Source of the DNA: Microbacteriaceae bacterium
GTDB taxonomy: Bacteria; Actinomycetota; Actinomycetes; Actinomycetales; Microbacteriaceae
Assembly (NCBI GenBank): GCA_024645175.1
Contig: JAHEGB010000001.1
Location: forward strand, 80,734-144,733
DNA: 64,000 nt
Reading direction: 5' to 3'
Within the stretch, counting starts at the first letter, position 1. Each line of letters begins with the position of its first letter. Under the pieces are notes generated by a model that was not told where the DNA came from, ran no database searches, and saw nothing but the letters and a program-made list of their open reading frames with translations. Position numbers and translations under genes: made by a program. Shown in pieces: positions 54,001-62,324 of the stretch.

Positions 54001-55278
54001 ATGAATCAAGACACCACGATGTTTTTAATCATCTGTTCAGCCCTAGTGCTGTTTATGACTCCTGGCCTGGCCTTCTTTTATGGAGGTCTCGTTCGCGCCT
54101 CGAGCGTTGTCAGCATGATGATGATGTCGTTCGGCTCGCTTGGTCTGGTTTCGGTTCTCTGGATTGTCTATGGCTATTCGATCGGTTTCTCGACGCCCGC
54201 TGACGGGGGATTCTTCGGAATCGATGGTGTGTTTGCTTTCTCAATCGACAAACTTTTTATGAATGACGCGCTTGCGGCAGCAAAGGCAGGAGATGGCTTT
54301 CCATTTGCTTTTGGCGGGTTTCAGGGAACGTTCGCAATCGTCACCGTTGCTCTGATTTCGGGTGCAATCGCCGACCGTGCCAAATTCGGATCCTGGATGG
54401 TGTTTGCGGGACTCTGGGCGACAATTGTGTACTTTCCGGTTGCCTCATGGGTGTTCAACTTCACGCTTGCCGAAGACGGCAGCGTGGCATCAGGCGGCTG
54501 GCTAGTTCACGAAATCGGTTTGCTCGATTTCGCTGGCGGAACCGTAGTCGAGGTTGCCTCTGGTGCCTCGGCTCTAGCGGTCGCACTAGTAGTTGGCAAG
54601 CGCTTCGGCTTCACAAAGGGAATGCACGCACCGCACAATGTTCCGCTCGTGCTGATTGGTGTTGCGATTCTTTGGTTTGGCTGGTTCGGATTCAATGCGG
54701 GCAGTGAACTTGCGGCTGACGGCGTTGCTTCGCTTGCATTCATTAATACTTTGACTGCACCAGTAGGGGCGATGCTTTCCTGGTCACTCTATGAAAAGTT
54801 GAAGCACAAAAAGGCCACGTCGATTGGTGCTGGCACAGGCGCTATCGCCGGAGCGGTTGCGATTACACCTTCGTGCGCTTTTCTCACCCCGATGATGGCA
54901 CTTGTGCTCGGTTTGATCGTTGGTGTCGTCTGCGCTATTGCCATCGAGCTGAAATATGTTCTCGGTTTCGATGACTCACTAGATGTAGTTGGCGTGCACC
55001 TGGTTGCTGGCTTGATCGGAACTCTCTACATCGGGTTATTTGGCAACAACGTAGGTTTGTTCTTCGGTTTTGGTTTCGATCAACTAGCTAAGCAGGCAAT
55101 AGGTTGTGCTGTCGTTGCACTCTTTGCGTTCGTAGCTTCATTCTCAATAGCCTGGGCGATTGAGAGGACCATTGGATTCAGGGTTACGAGCACCGATGAA
55201 ATTGCTGGTGTTGATCTCGTTCAACACGGTGAAGTTGGTTACGCCGGAACCGACCCTCGTTGGACTTGGCGGGGCTAA
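54001..55278 (+). CDS. Ammonium transporter paralogue with Glu at the first pore-histidine position
   Basis: A 425-residue Amt paralogue directly after amt1, from which it has diverged widely. It keeps MTPGLAFFYGGLVRAS, FAIVTVALISGAIADRAKF, FGWFGFNAGSEL and the second pore histidine (H333 in DVVGVHLVAG). At the first position it reads FAGGTVVEVASG: Glu184 replaces the twin-His histidine (GTVVHIN in AmtB). Fungal Mep1/Mep3 transporters carry Glu there and behave differently from His/His channels. Own ribosome-binding site (TTGGAG) 22 nt after the amt1 terminator; no GlnR box and no PII gene nearby. Ends sharing CTAA with the next gene. Confidence 0.93.
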   Translation: MNQDTTMFLIICSALVLFMTPGLAFFYGGLVRASSVVSMMMMSFGSLGLVSVLWIVYGYSIGFSTPADGGFFGIDGVFAFSIDKLFMNDALAAAKAGDGFPFAFGGFQGTFAIVTVALISGAIADRAKFGSWMVFAGLWATIVYFPVASWVFNFTLAEDGSVASGGWLVHEIGLLDFAGGTVVEVASGASALAVALVVGKRFGFTKGMHAPHNVPLVLIGVAILWFGWFGFNAGSELAADGVASLAFINTLTAPVGAMLSWSLYEKLKHKKATSIGAGTGAIAGAVAITPSCAFLTPMMALVLGLIVGVVCAIAIELKYVLGFDDSLDVVGVHLVAGLIGTLYIGLFGNNVGLFFGFGFDQLAKQAIGCAVVALFAFVASFSIAWAIERTIGFRVTSTDEIAGVDLVQHGEVGYAGTDPRWTWRG

Positions 55279-55514
55279 CGAAGCTTCGTTGCCGATAAGG
55301 CAATCAGCACAGACAAAATCACGATAAATACCGCAGTGTTCGAAACTACCTGCAGCTTCTTTTTGCTCGTGTATTCGTGCCATCTTTCTTTGATGTTTGA
55401 GAACACGTATGCCACGCCAACCCCGAAAGTGCCAAAGAAAACCAAAACGGCGATGATCACGAAGACAACGCCCAGCAGCACCTCAAAGGGGTTAGCCAGG
55501 CTGATCGAAAACAT
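55275..55514 (-). CDS. Small two-helix membrane protein
   Basis: A 79-residue hypothetical protein. Two hydrophobic segments (about 12-38, LLGVVFVIIAVLVFFGTFGVGVA, written here in two halves by its break at Phe, and about 58-75, VFIVILSVLIALSA) flank a basic middle KERWHEYTSKKK. Nothing more can be said about function. That the gene is real is supported by a minus-strand TAGCCT exactly 6 nt before the ATG, the pattern of the leaderless genes here. Its stop shares CTAA with amt2 on the other strand. Confidence 0.65.
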   Translation of the reverse strand: MFSISLANPFEVLLGVVFVIIAVLVFFGTFGVGVAYVFSNIKERWHEYTSKKKLQVVSNTAVFIVILSVLIALSATKLR

Positions 55515-55520
55515 TGTTCA

Positions 55521-55526
55521 AGGCTA
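55521..55526 (-). promoter_or_regulatory. -10 element TAGCCT, leaderless small membrane protein
   Basis: It ends 6 nt before the ATG on the minus strand, with no ribosome-binding site. Confidence 0.45.
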
Positions 55527-55534
55527 TGTCAATG

Positions 55535-55564
55535 TTGCCAAAATGCCCGATTTTGGGTTAGAGT
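55535..55564 (+). promoter_or_regulatory. Promoter of the Gly-Cys-Val tRNA cluster
   Basis: TTGCCA (55535-55540), an 18-nt spacer and TAGAGT (55559-55564) predict transcription from about 55571, 20 nt before tRNA-Gly. Confidence 0.55.
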
Positions 55565-55590
55565 AGCGAGGTCTTGGAAACAAGACATCC

Positions 55591-55663
55591 GCGGATGTGG
55601 CTCAGTTGGTAGAGCACAACCTTGCCAAGGTTGGGGTCGCGAGTTCGAATCTCGTCATCCGCT
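55591..55663 (+). tRNA. tRNA-Gly (anticodon GCC)
   Basis: The acceptor GCGGATG pairs with CATCCGC; the anticodon stem CAACC/GGTTG encloses TTGCCAA. T-loop GTTCGAATC. CCA is not encoded. Confidence 0.96.
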
Positions 55664-55706
55664 CGCAGTAGACGGGTTTAGTTTCAAGAAACCTGTGTGC
55701 AAGCAC

Positions 55707-55777
55707 GGTGGAGTGGCCGAGAGGCGAGGCAGCGGCCTGCAAAGCCGTCTACACGGGTTCAAATCCCGTCTTCACCT
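55707..55777 (+). tRNA. tRNA-Cys (anticodon GCA)
   Basis: The acceptor GGTGGAG pairs with CTTCACC (one G-T). The loop CTGCAAA in CGGC/GCCG gives GCA. 71 nt, CCA not encoded. Confidence 0.93.
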
Positions 55778-55790
55778 CGTAACACCAAAT

Positions 55791-55865
55791 GGACGATTGG
55801 CGCAGCGGTAGCGCACTTCCTTGACATGGAAGGGGTCACTGGTTCGATCCCAGTATCGTCCACCA
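55791..55865 (+). tRNA. tRNA-Val (anticodon GAC), CCA encoded
   Basis: The acceptor GGACGAT pairs with ATCGTCC; the stem CTTCC/GGAAG encloses TTGACAT. Unlike the other tRNAs here its genomic 3' end reads ACCA. It begins 13 nt after tRNA-Cys. Confidence 0.95.
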
Positions 55866-55884
55866 CAAGACAGCGGGGCTTTAG

Positions 55885-56520
55885 TTGTTCCAAAAGTTCA
55901 TCAGGCCAATCGGCACAATGCTCCTCGCGATTTTTCTTCCTCTTGCAATCTTCACTTACGTCTCAAATCTTCCAGCGACCGATCCCGAGCTTCCTCAAGC
56001 CATCAAAGAGCTTGGATACTCCGCGGTAGATGGACGCGAACTCGAAAGCCTCATAGCTAACGATGAGTCATTTTCGGAATTCGGTCAGAAGCCGGTGATT
56101 GCCTGCCCAACTGTGACTGTGCTTTCAGAATCTGAGCCAGCGTTGTGTGGTTATTGCAAATTCGAAGATGCAGTTGTTTATCCGTTCTGGACAGAGGGGA
56201 ACAGCCGCAAAATCAAAGCAGCGGCCTATGACTACAGATACATCTATTTAGATCACCTGCATAAGAGATTCGTGATGCTCACTCACTCGGATAGCAAGAT
56301 TTTTGAACTGAGCGAGCGTCGCTCTGACTGGCGAGAAAGTTATGGCAAGTGGTTCTTGTGCAGAAGCGCCGAGCAATTAGACATCAACGCTTACGTTGAG
56401 GTTCTTCGTGACTCCAGCGCTCAAAACAAACTGAAGGTTAGTTTCAAAGTATTGAACTATGCGACGCTCGAAGTTGTGCGCGACCAAATTCGCCTGCCAG
56501 AGGTTGAAGCTAAGCCTTAA
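55885..56520 (+). CDS. Hypothetical secreted or membrane-anchored protein with four cysteines
   Basis: A 211-residue protein I do not recognise. The N-terminus is basic (FQKFIRPIG), followed by one hydrophobic stretch (about 11-28, TMLLAIFLPLAIFTYV), so it is either cleaved or anchored, with the rest outside. The outer domain has VIACPT, ALCGYCKF and WFLCRSAEQ (four cysteines, two as CxxC) and is rich in Tyr and Trp. A redox or metal site is possible but not shown. TTG start 20 nt after tRNA-Val, no clear ribosome-binding site. Overlaps mqo by 11 nt at its 3' end. Confidence 0.65.
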   Translation: MFQKFIRPIGTMLLAIFLPLAIFTYVSNLPATDPELPQAIKELGYSAVDGRELESLIANDESFSEFGQKPVIACPTVTVLSESEPALCGYCKFEDAVVYPFWTEGNSRKIKAAAYDYRYIYLDHLHKRFVMLTHSDSKIFELSERRSDWRESYGKWFLCRSAEQLDINAYVEVLRDSSAQNKLKVSFKVLNYATLEVVRDQIRLPEVEAKP

Positions 56521-57988
56521 GTTTTAAAATCTTGGCTGTCGACTGCAAGACCTCGGCGGCGAGATTCTTATCGTCGTTTAGATTCTTGCCAAGACTAGGA
56601 ATCATCTTCTGCAGAGATTTGCGCCACTGCGGCATCTCAGACGCGAACGACTTTTCTAGAACTTCGAGCATGATGTGAACCGACGTTGATGCACCAGGAG
56701 ATGCTCCCAGCAGGCCCGCGATAGAACCATCTGCAGAAGTGACTACTTCAGTGCCAAACTGCAGGTTGCCGTTTCCGCGTGCGTCGCGCTTGATTACCTG
56801 TGCGCGTTGACCGGCAACAATCAAACTCCAGTCCTCAGGTTTAGCTGTTGGCACGAAGTTTCTAAGCGAATCGAACTGCGCAGATTTTGATTTGACCAGC
56901 TCGCCAACCAGGTACTTGATTAGCGAAAGATTCTTTACGGCTACCGAGAGGTAAGGCCTGATGTTCGAAGGGCGAACAGCTTTTGGCAGGTCAAGAAGCG
57001 AACCCTGCTTAAGAAACTTTGGAATCGCACCGGCGTAAGGCCCGAAGAGCAAACTGGCTTTTCCGTCGACAACTCGAGTGTCTAGGTGCGGCACAGACAT
57101 TGGCGGAGCTCCAACAGATGCTTGGCTATAAACCTTTGCTTGGTGCTGCTTAACCAATTCTGGGTTGTCGGTTCGCAAGAATGAACCGCTGACCGGAAAC
57201 AGGCCATAACCCTTAGCCTCTGGAATGCCAGAGTTCTGAAGCAACTTGAGTGCCCAACCACCTGCACCCACGAAAACGAATTTGCTGATCACATATCGCT
57301 TTTCGTTGGTTACGCGGTCTTTGATGACCAGGTGCCAGCCCTCGTCAATTCTCGTGATTGAAACAACTTCTGAGTTGGTTTGAACCTTGCTCTTGTTCTC
57401 TGCCAAGAAATCAAATAATTGTTCGGTTAGAGAACCAAAATCGACATCTGTTCCTGATTCGATGCGGGTGGCGGCAATTTGCTCACTCGGGTTGCGGCCC
57501 TCCACCAGCAAAGGAGCCCAGTTTGCAATCTTCTTGTGGTCGGTTGTGAACTCGAAGCCCTTAAACAATGGTTGCTTCGATAGAACTTCGGCTCGGCGAC
57601 GCAGGTAGTCGACGTCTTTCTCACCTTGAACGAAAGTCATGTGCGGTGTCGAATGAATGAAGCTGCTCGGGTTCTTGATGATTTTGTTCTTTACCAAGAA
57701 CGCCCAAAATTGTCTGCTCAGCTGAAATTGCTCGTTTATCTGAATCGCCTTTGAAGGGTCAGGCAGCGAACCGTCTTTCGAATCGGGCATGTAGTTAAGT
57801 TCGCATAGCGCTGCGTGCCCGGTGCCGGCGTTGTTCCAAGGGTTTGAAGATTCGAGTGCAACGGCATCAAGGCGTTCGTAGATTGAAATCTTGAACTTAG
57901 GCTCAAGAAGTCTTAGCAATGTGCCAAGGGTGGCACTCATGATGCCACCGCCAACTAGGGCGACGTCGACTTTTTCTAGCTTGCTCAC
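56510..57988 (-). CDS. mqo: Malate:quinone oxidoreductase
   Basis: Membrane-associated FAD enzyme that oxidises malate to oxaloacetate and passes electrons to menaquinone. 492 residues. GGGIMSATLGTLLR binds FAD; NNAGTGHAALCELNYMP, GAGGWALKLLQ, FPVSGSFLR, FGPYAGAIPKFLK and LLGASPGASTSVHIM are family signatures. GTG start, 6 nt after a minus-strand TAAACT with no ribosome-binding site, so probably leaderless. With acnA, sucB and lpdA it covers part of the TCA cycle. No mdh is in the window. Confidence 0.97.
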   Translation of the reverse strand: MSKLEKVDVALVGGGIMSATLGTLLRLLEPKFKISIYERLDAVALESSNPWNNAGTGHAALCELNYMPDSKDGSLPDPSKAIQINEQFQLSRQFWAFLVKNKIIKNPSSFIHSTPHMTFVQGEKDVDYLRRRAEVLSKQPLFKGFEFTTDHKKIANWAPLLVEGRNPSEQIAATRIESGTDVDFGSLTEQLFDFLAENKSKVQTNSEVVSITRIDEGWHLVIKDRVTNEKRYVISKFVFVGAGGWALKLLQNSGIPEAKGYGLFPVSGSFLRTDNPELVKQHQAKVYSQASVGAPPMSVPHLDTRVVDGKASLLFGPYAGAIPKFLKQGSLLDLPKAVRPSNIRPYLSVAVKNLSLIKYLVGELVKSKSAQFDSLRNFVPTAKPEDWSLIVAGQRAQVIKRDARGNGNLQFGTEVVTSADGSIAGLLGASPGASTSVHIMLEVLEKSFASEMPQWRKSLQKMIPSLGKNLNDDKNLAAEVLQSTAKILKLKA

Positions 57989-57994
57989 CGTGCA

Positions 57995-58000
57995 AGTTTA
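57995..58000 (-). promoter_or_regulatory. -10 element TAAACT, leaderless mqo
   Basis: It ends 6 nt before the mqo GTG on the minus strand, in the 19-nt gap after the VIT1-like gene. Confidence 0.5.
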
Positions 58001-58007
58001 CCTTCGG

Positions 58008-58766
58008 CTATAGCGTGCTGGTTCCAAACAGTATTCCGATGCCATACGTCACACCCATTGTTAGTAAGCTCACCGAGACGTTTCTCACGATTGCCCTGCC
58101 ACTCTTAGCGCCACCTATTTTCGCGCCAACGAAACCTGTCAGCGCAAGCGATAGGGCTACGGCAACAACTGTTGCGGGAATTCTTAGATTCACCCATGGC
58201 CCAGTTACGGCAAAGATCGGAAGAAGAGAGCCGGCAGCAAATGCAACGAATGAAGATATTGCAGCCTGGCCAGGGCTCACGTGCTGATCGGGGTCGATTC
58301 CAAGCTCTGCCTCGGCGTGGGCTTTGAGGGCATCCTTGGATGTCAGTTCTGCTGCGACGACCATCGCCGTTTCGAGCGATAGACCTTTTTGCTCATAGAA
58401 CCAGGCGAGTTCGCGCAGTTCGTGCTCGGGGTTCTCAGCCAACTCTTTGCGTTCAACCTCAAGTGCAGCCTTTTCGCTGTCGCGTTGTGCGCTCACCGAG
58501 GTGTATTCGCCGCCCGCCATAGAGATCGAGCCGGCAACAAGGCCGGCAACACCAGCAATTAGAACGGCTGAGGGGTTGTTTGGGTTTGCTCCAGCTACAC
58601 CCATGACTAATCCGGCGGTAGAGACAATGCCGTCATTTGCGCCGAGAACTCCAGCGCGAAGCCAGTTGAGCTTTGCAGCCATCGTGTTTTTCTGAAATTC
58701 AACCGATGCGATGACCGACTCATCTTGGTTGATGATTTCGAGCTCATCCTTGGAAAGTCTTTTCAT
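58008..58766 (-). CDS. VIT1/CCC1-family transporter
   Basis: A 252-residue membrane protein of the VIT1/CCC1 family, which in other organisms moves iron or manganese into vacuoles or out of the cell. LRAGVLGANDGIVSTAGLVMGVAGA and SMAGGEYTSVSAQRD are the family's membrane motifs. The middle has an acidic soluble stretch (KAALEVERKELAENPEHELRELA), and three C-terminal helices include VVAVALSLALTGFVGA. Substrate inferred only. A -10-like TAGCAT is 8 nt before ATG 58766 but only 2 nt before the ATG two codons upstream, so 58766 is preferred. Confidence 0.85.
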   Translation of the reverse strand: MKRLSKDELEIINQDESVIASVEFQKNTMAAKLNWLRAGVLGANDGIVSTAGLVMGVAGANPNNPSAVLIAGVAGLVAGSISMAGGEYTSVSAQRDSEKAALEVERKELAENPEHELRELAWFYEQKGLSLETAMVVAAELTSKDALKAHAEAELGIDPDQHVSPGQAAISSFVAFAAGSLLPIFAVTGPWVNLRIPATVVAVALSLALTGFVGAKIGGAKSGRAIVRNVSVSLLTMGVTYGIGILFGTSTL

Positions 58767-58774
58767 AGCCATGG

Positions 58775-58780
58775 ATGCTA
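58775..58780 (-). promoter_or_regulatory. -10 element TAGCAT before the VIT1-like gene
   Basis: It lies 8 nt before ATG 58766 on the minus strand. On the opposite strand a TAGAAT (58833-58838) probably serves thrS. Confidence 0.4.
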
Positions 58781-58859
58781 GGAAACACCAAATTATGGGC
58801 AGAGGCTAGCAAGGCACGCCTAAGTGTCGGCTTAGAATTGGCAAGTTGAGAGGACGTTC

Positions 58860-60848
58860 GTGAAAGTCACCGTTGCAGGCGCAAGCACTGAGGTAGAGCA
58901 GGGCTCTGATGGATTCGGTTTATTTACCGACAAGACAATTGTCGCGCTGCGAGTCAACGGCGAGCTCAAAGACCTAGCTCACAAGTTGTCAGAGGGCGAC
59001 GTTGTCGAGGGAGTGACCATCGGTTCGCCCGACGGGCTGAACATTTTGCGTCACTCTGCAGCCCACGTTTTGGCTCAGGCAGTTCAGAGCATTAATCCAG
59101 AGGCCAAGTTGGGCATTGGCCCACCGGTTACAGACGGTTTCTATTACGACTTCGACGTTGAGACTCCATTTACCCCCGAAGATCTTCGTGCACTTGAGAA
59201 GCAGATGCAGAAAATCATTCAGTCTGGGCAACGTTTTGTGCGCCGCGTGACTAGCGACGATTCCGCGCGAGTCGAGTTGAGCGCAGAACCATACAAGCTC
59301 GAACTAATTGGTCTCAAAGGCGGCGATGTCGGAGAGGGTGCCGCCGAGGTTGGTGCTGGCGATCTAACGATTTATGACAACATCGACCCGGCAAGTGGCG
59401 AGACCAAATGGAAAGACCTCTGCCGAGGCCCACACTTGCCAAACACCCGCATGATCGGTCAGGCATTTTCTCTAACTCGCGTTGCTGCTGCCTACTGGCG
59501 CGGCAATGAGAAAAACAAGCAGCTTCAACGCATCTATGGAACCGCTTGGCCGACCAAGGATGAACTCAAGCAATATCAAGAGCGAATGGCTGAGGCCGCA
59601 AAGCGCGATCACCGCAAACTAGGTCAAGAACTTGATCTGTTCTCGTTTCCTGAAGAAATCGGAAGCGGTCTTGCCGTGTTTCACCCTAAGGGTGGAGTCA
59701 TGCGCAAGGTTATGGAGGATTACTCGCGTAAGCGCCACGAAGAGAGTGGCTACGAGTTTGTTTACTCGCCTCACATAACCAAATCAAACTTGTTTGAGGC
59801 TTCAGGGCACCTTCAGTGGTACGCAGACGGAATGTTTCCGCCGATGCGCCTCGATGAAGAAATCGATGAAAACGGAATCGTTCGAAAGCAAGGCCAGGAT
59901 TACTACCTCAAGCCAATGAACTGCCCGTTCCATATTCTTATCTTCAAGTCTCAGAGCCGCAGTTACCGCGACCTGCCTCTTCGTCTCTTTGAATTCGGAT
60001 CTGTCTATCGCTACGAAAAGAGTGGAACCCTTCATGGGCTAACTCGTGTTCGCGGAATGACTCAAGACGATGCACACCTTTTTGTGACTCCAGAAACCAT
60101 GGAATCAGAACTAACTAACGTTCTGAACTTCGTTCTTGGTTTGCTTCGCGATTACGGCCTCGACGACTTCTATCTAGAGCTTTCAACTAAAGAAGACGGA
60201 AACCCAAAGTTTGTCGGCGACGATGCAATCTGGCAGACGGCCACTGCCACACTTGAAAAGGTTGCCCTGCAGTCTGGTCTCGAGTTGGTTCCTGATCCGG
60301 GTGGCGCAGCGTTCTATGGGCCAAAGATTTCAGTTCAGGCCCGAGACGCAATCGGTCGAACCTGGCAGATGTCGACAATTCAACTTGACTTCAATTTGCC
60401 GCAAAGATTCGACCTCGAATACACCGCTCCAGATGGAACTCGCCAGCGCCCCATCATGATTCACCGAGCGCTGTTCGGTTCGGTCGAGCGTTTCTTTGGA
60501 GTTCTAACTGAGCACTACGCCGGGCATTTTCCTCCATGGCTTGCACCGGTTCAGGTTGTCGGAATTCCAGTGGCGGATGAATTTGGCGACTACCTCGATG
60601 AAATTGCCGCGACCCTGCGCAAGGCAGGCGTTCGCATCACGGTCGATCGCAGTGACGACAGAATGCAAAAGAAGATCTTGAACCACACCAAGGCAAAGGT
60701 TCCGTTCATGCTCATTGCTGGCGGCCAAGACCGCGACTCAAACGCAGTCAGCTTCAGATTCAGGGATGGTTCGCAAGAGAACGGTGTGCCAGTAGAAAAG
60801 GCAATCGAACGCATTCTTGCGGCGATTGAGACCAAGACGCAGGTTTAG
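58860..60848 (+). CDS. thrS: Threonyl-tRNA synthetase
   Basis: Charges tRNA-Thr. 662 residues, normal length. The TGS-like N-terminus precedes the editing domain with [11 protein letters not shown] (zinc-binding His pair). The class II core has [27 protein letters not shown] (Cys of the zinc site), [30 protein letters not shown] and [11 protein letters not shown]. An anticodon-binding domain completes it. GTG start with GAGAGGA 5 nt upstream; a -10-like TAGAAT lies at 58833. Confidence 0.97.
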   Translation: MKVTVAGASTEVEQGSDGFGLFTDKTIVALRVNGELKDLAHKLSEGDVVEGVTIGSPDGLNILRHSAAHVLAQAVQSINPEAKLGIGPPVTDGFYYDFDVETPFTPEDLRALEKQMQKIIQSGQRFVRRVTSDDSARVELSAEPYKLELIGLKGGDVGEGAAEVGAGDLTIYDNIDPASGETKWKDLCRGPHLPNTRMIGQAFSLTRVAAAYWRGNEKNKQLQRIYGTAWPTKDELKQYQERMAEAAKRDHRKLGQELDLFSFPEEIGSGLAVFHPKGGVMRKVMEDYSRKRHEESGYEFVYSPHITKSNLFEASGHLQWYADGMFPPMRLDEEIDENGIVRKQGQDYYLKPMNCPFHILIFKSQSRSYRDLPLRLFEFGSVYRYEKSGTLHGLTRVRGMTQDDAHLFVTPETMESELTNVLNFVLGLLRDYGLDDFYLELSTKEDGNPKFVGDDAIWQTATATLEKVALQSGLELVPDPGGAAFYGPKISVQARDAIGRTWQMSTIQLDFNLPQRFDLEYTAPDGTRQRPIMIHRALFGSVERFFGVLTEHYAGHFPPWLAPVQVVGIPVADEFGDYLDEIAATLRKAGVRITVDRSDDRMQKKILNHTKAKVPFMLIAGGQDRDSNAVSFRFRDGSQENGVPVEKAIERILAAIETKTQV

Positions 60849-60849
60849 T

Positions 60850-61380
60850 TTGCAAAACTCAGCCGAGATGCCAGGAGTGCCGAACTCGTTTCAGCACCTC
60901 TGGACTCCGCACCGTCTTGTCTACATTCAAAATGGGCAGCAACCCGCCGAACATGAATGCCCATTCTGCTTGGGTCCAAACGGAAGTGACGAAGATTCGC
61001 TCATCGTGCACAGGGGAGAGTTCGGCTTCGTTTTGCTAAACCTTTTCCCTTACAACTCAGGACACCTCCTGGTTTGCCCTTATCGTCACGTTTCTACCTA
61101 CGACCTAGCAACAAAAGTCGAGGTCGACGAAATAGCCGCTATGACCCAGCAAGCCATGAAGGTTTTGACCGCGGTAAGCAAGTGCCACGGTTTCAACATT
61201 GGTATGAATCAGGGTGAGGTCGCCGGAGCGGGCATAGCGGGTCACCTGCACCAGCACATCGTGCCCCGTTGGCGCAACGACTCAAACTTCTTTCCGATCA
61301 TTGCCGAGACTAAGGCCCTGCCTAGATTGCTTGGCGAAGTTCGAGCCGAAATCGCTGAGGCTTGGAATCAAGTCAATTAG
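60850..61380 (+). CDS. HIT-family nucleotide phosphohydrolase/phosphorylase
   Basis: A 176-residue histidine-triad protein, orthologous in place and sequence to mycobacterial Rv2613c (AP4A phosphorylase) downstream of thrS. A zinc-type CPFC motif lies at the start of the fold (residues about 36-39), GHLLVCPYRHV in the middle, and the triad HLHQHIVPRW at about 140-150. TTG 60850, 1 nt after the thrS stop, is the likely start, with ATG 60868 as the alternative. Confidence 0.87.
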   Translation: MQNSAEMPGVPNSFQHLWTPHRLVYIQNGQQPAEHECPFCLGPNGSDEDSLIVHRGEFGFVLLNLFPYNSGHLLVCPYRHVSTYDLATKVEVDEIAAMTQQAMKVLTAVSKCHGFNIGMNQGEVAGAGIAGHLHQHIVPRWRNDSNFFPIIAETKALPRLLGEVRAEIAEAWNQVN

Positions 61381-61392
61381 TTACCAACTCGT

Positions 61393-61421
61393 TTGAATGC
61401 CTTTTTGGGCTGGCTTACACT
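61393..61421 (+). promoter_or_regulatory. Promoter of leaderless pdxS
   Basis: TTGAAT (61393-61398), a 17-nt spacer and TACACT (61416-61421), which ends 6 nt before the pdxS ATG. This is one of the few clear -35 elements in the leaderless set. Confidence 0.65.
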
Positions 61422-61427
61422 TGAAGC

Positions 61428-62324
61428 ATGACTGAATCAAAGCCAACCACCGGAAGTTCACTCGTCAAGCGCGGCCTAGCCGAGATGCTCAAGGGCGGTG
61501 TGATCATGGATGTCGTTAACGTAGAGCAAGCCAAGATCGCAGAAGACGCTGGAGCTGTTGCAGTAATGGCGCTTGAGCGCGTGCCAGCAGACATTCGTGC
61601 CCAGGGCGGAGTCTCTCGCATGAGTGACCCAGACATGATTGATGGCATCATCAACGCAGTGTCGATTCCGGTTATGGCAAAGGCTCGCATCGGTCACTTT
61701 GTTGAAGCACAGATTTTGCAATCTCTTGGCGTCGACTACATCGACGAGTCAGAGGTGCTTTCACCAGCTGACTATGTAAACCACATCGACAAGTGGAACT
61801 TCACCGTTCCTTTTGTCTGCGGTGCGACTAACTTGGGTGAAGCGCTTCGCCGCATTACAGAGGGTGCTGCAATGATTCGCTCAAAGGGCGAAGCAGGCAC
61901 AGGCGATGTTTCAGAAGCCACAAAGCACATTCGCACTATCAGTGCTGAGTTGCGTGCATTGGCTGCAAAGACTGAGGACGAACTCTATGTCGCGGCAAAA
62001 GAACTTCAAGCTCCGTATGAACTGGTTCGCGAAGTTGCCAAGACCGGAAAACTTCCGGTTGTGATGTTTGTTGCTGGCGGTGTTGCTACTCCTGCTGACG
62101 CAGCAATGATGATGCAACTTGGAGCAGACGGCGTATTTGTTGGCTCAGGAATCTTCAAGTCAGGCGACCCAATGGCGCGAGCAAAGGCGATCGTCAAGGC
62201 AACCACGTTCTTCAATGACGCCGATGTTCTCGCGCAGGTTTCTCGCGGGCTAGGAGAGGCAATGGTTGGCATCAACGTCAATGACCTTCCGGCACCACAC
62301 CGTCTGTCTGAGCGCGGCTGGTAA
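61428..62324 (+). CDS. pdxS: Pyridoxal 5'-phosphate synthase, synthase subunit
   Basis: Makes PLP from ribose-5-phosphate, glyceraldehyde-3-phosphate and ammonia delivered by PdxT. 298 residues, 12-mer. [21 protein letters not shown] carries the first Lys region; [29 protein letters not shown] and [10 protein letters not shown] are highly conserved. The ATG has no ribosome-binding site and follows a -10 by 6 nt. pdxT starts immediately after the stop. Confidence 0.97.
   Translation: MTESKPTTGSSLVKRGLAEMLKGGVIMDVVNVEQAKIAEDAGAVAVMALERVPADIRAQGGVSRMSDPDMIDGIINAVSIPVMAKARIGHFVEAQILQSLGVDYIDESEVLSPADYVNHIDKWNFTVPFVCGATNLGEALRRITEGAAMIRSKGEAGTGDVSEATKHIRTISAELRALAAKTEDELYVAAKELQAPYELVREVAKTGKLPVVMFVAGGVATPADAAMMMQLGADGVFVGSGIFKSGDPMARAKAIVKATTFFNDADVLAQVSRGLGEAMVGINVNDLPAPHRLSERGW

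Noticed and set aside
55591..56520. Genomic island at the tRNA cluster
   Set aside because: No integrase, transposase or repeated tRNA end, and mqo and amt flank it directly. The orphan gene alone is not proof of transfer.
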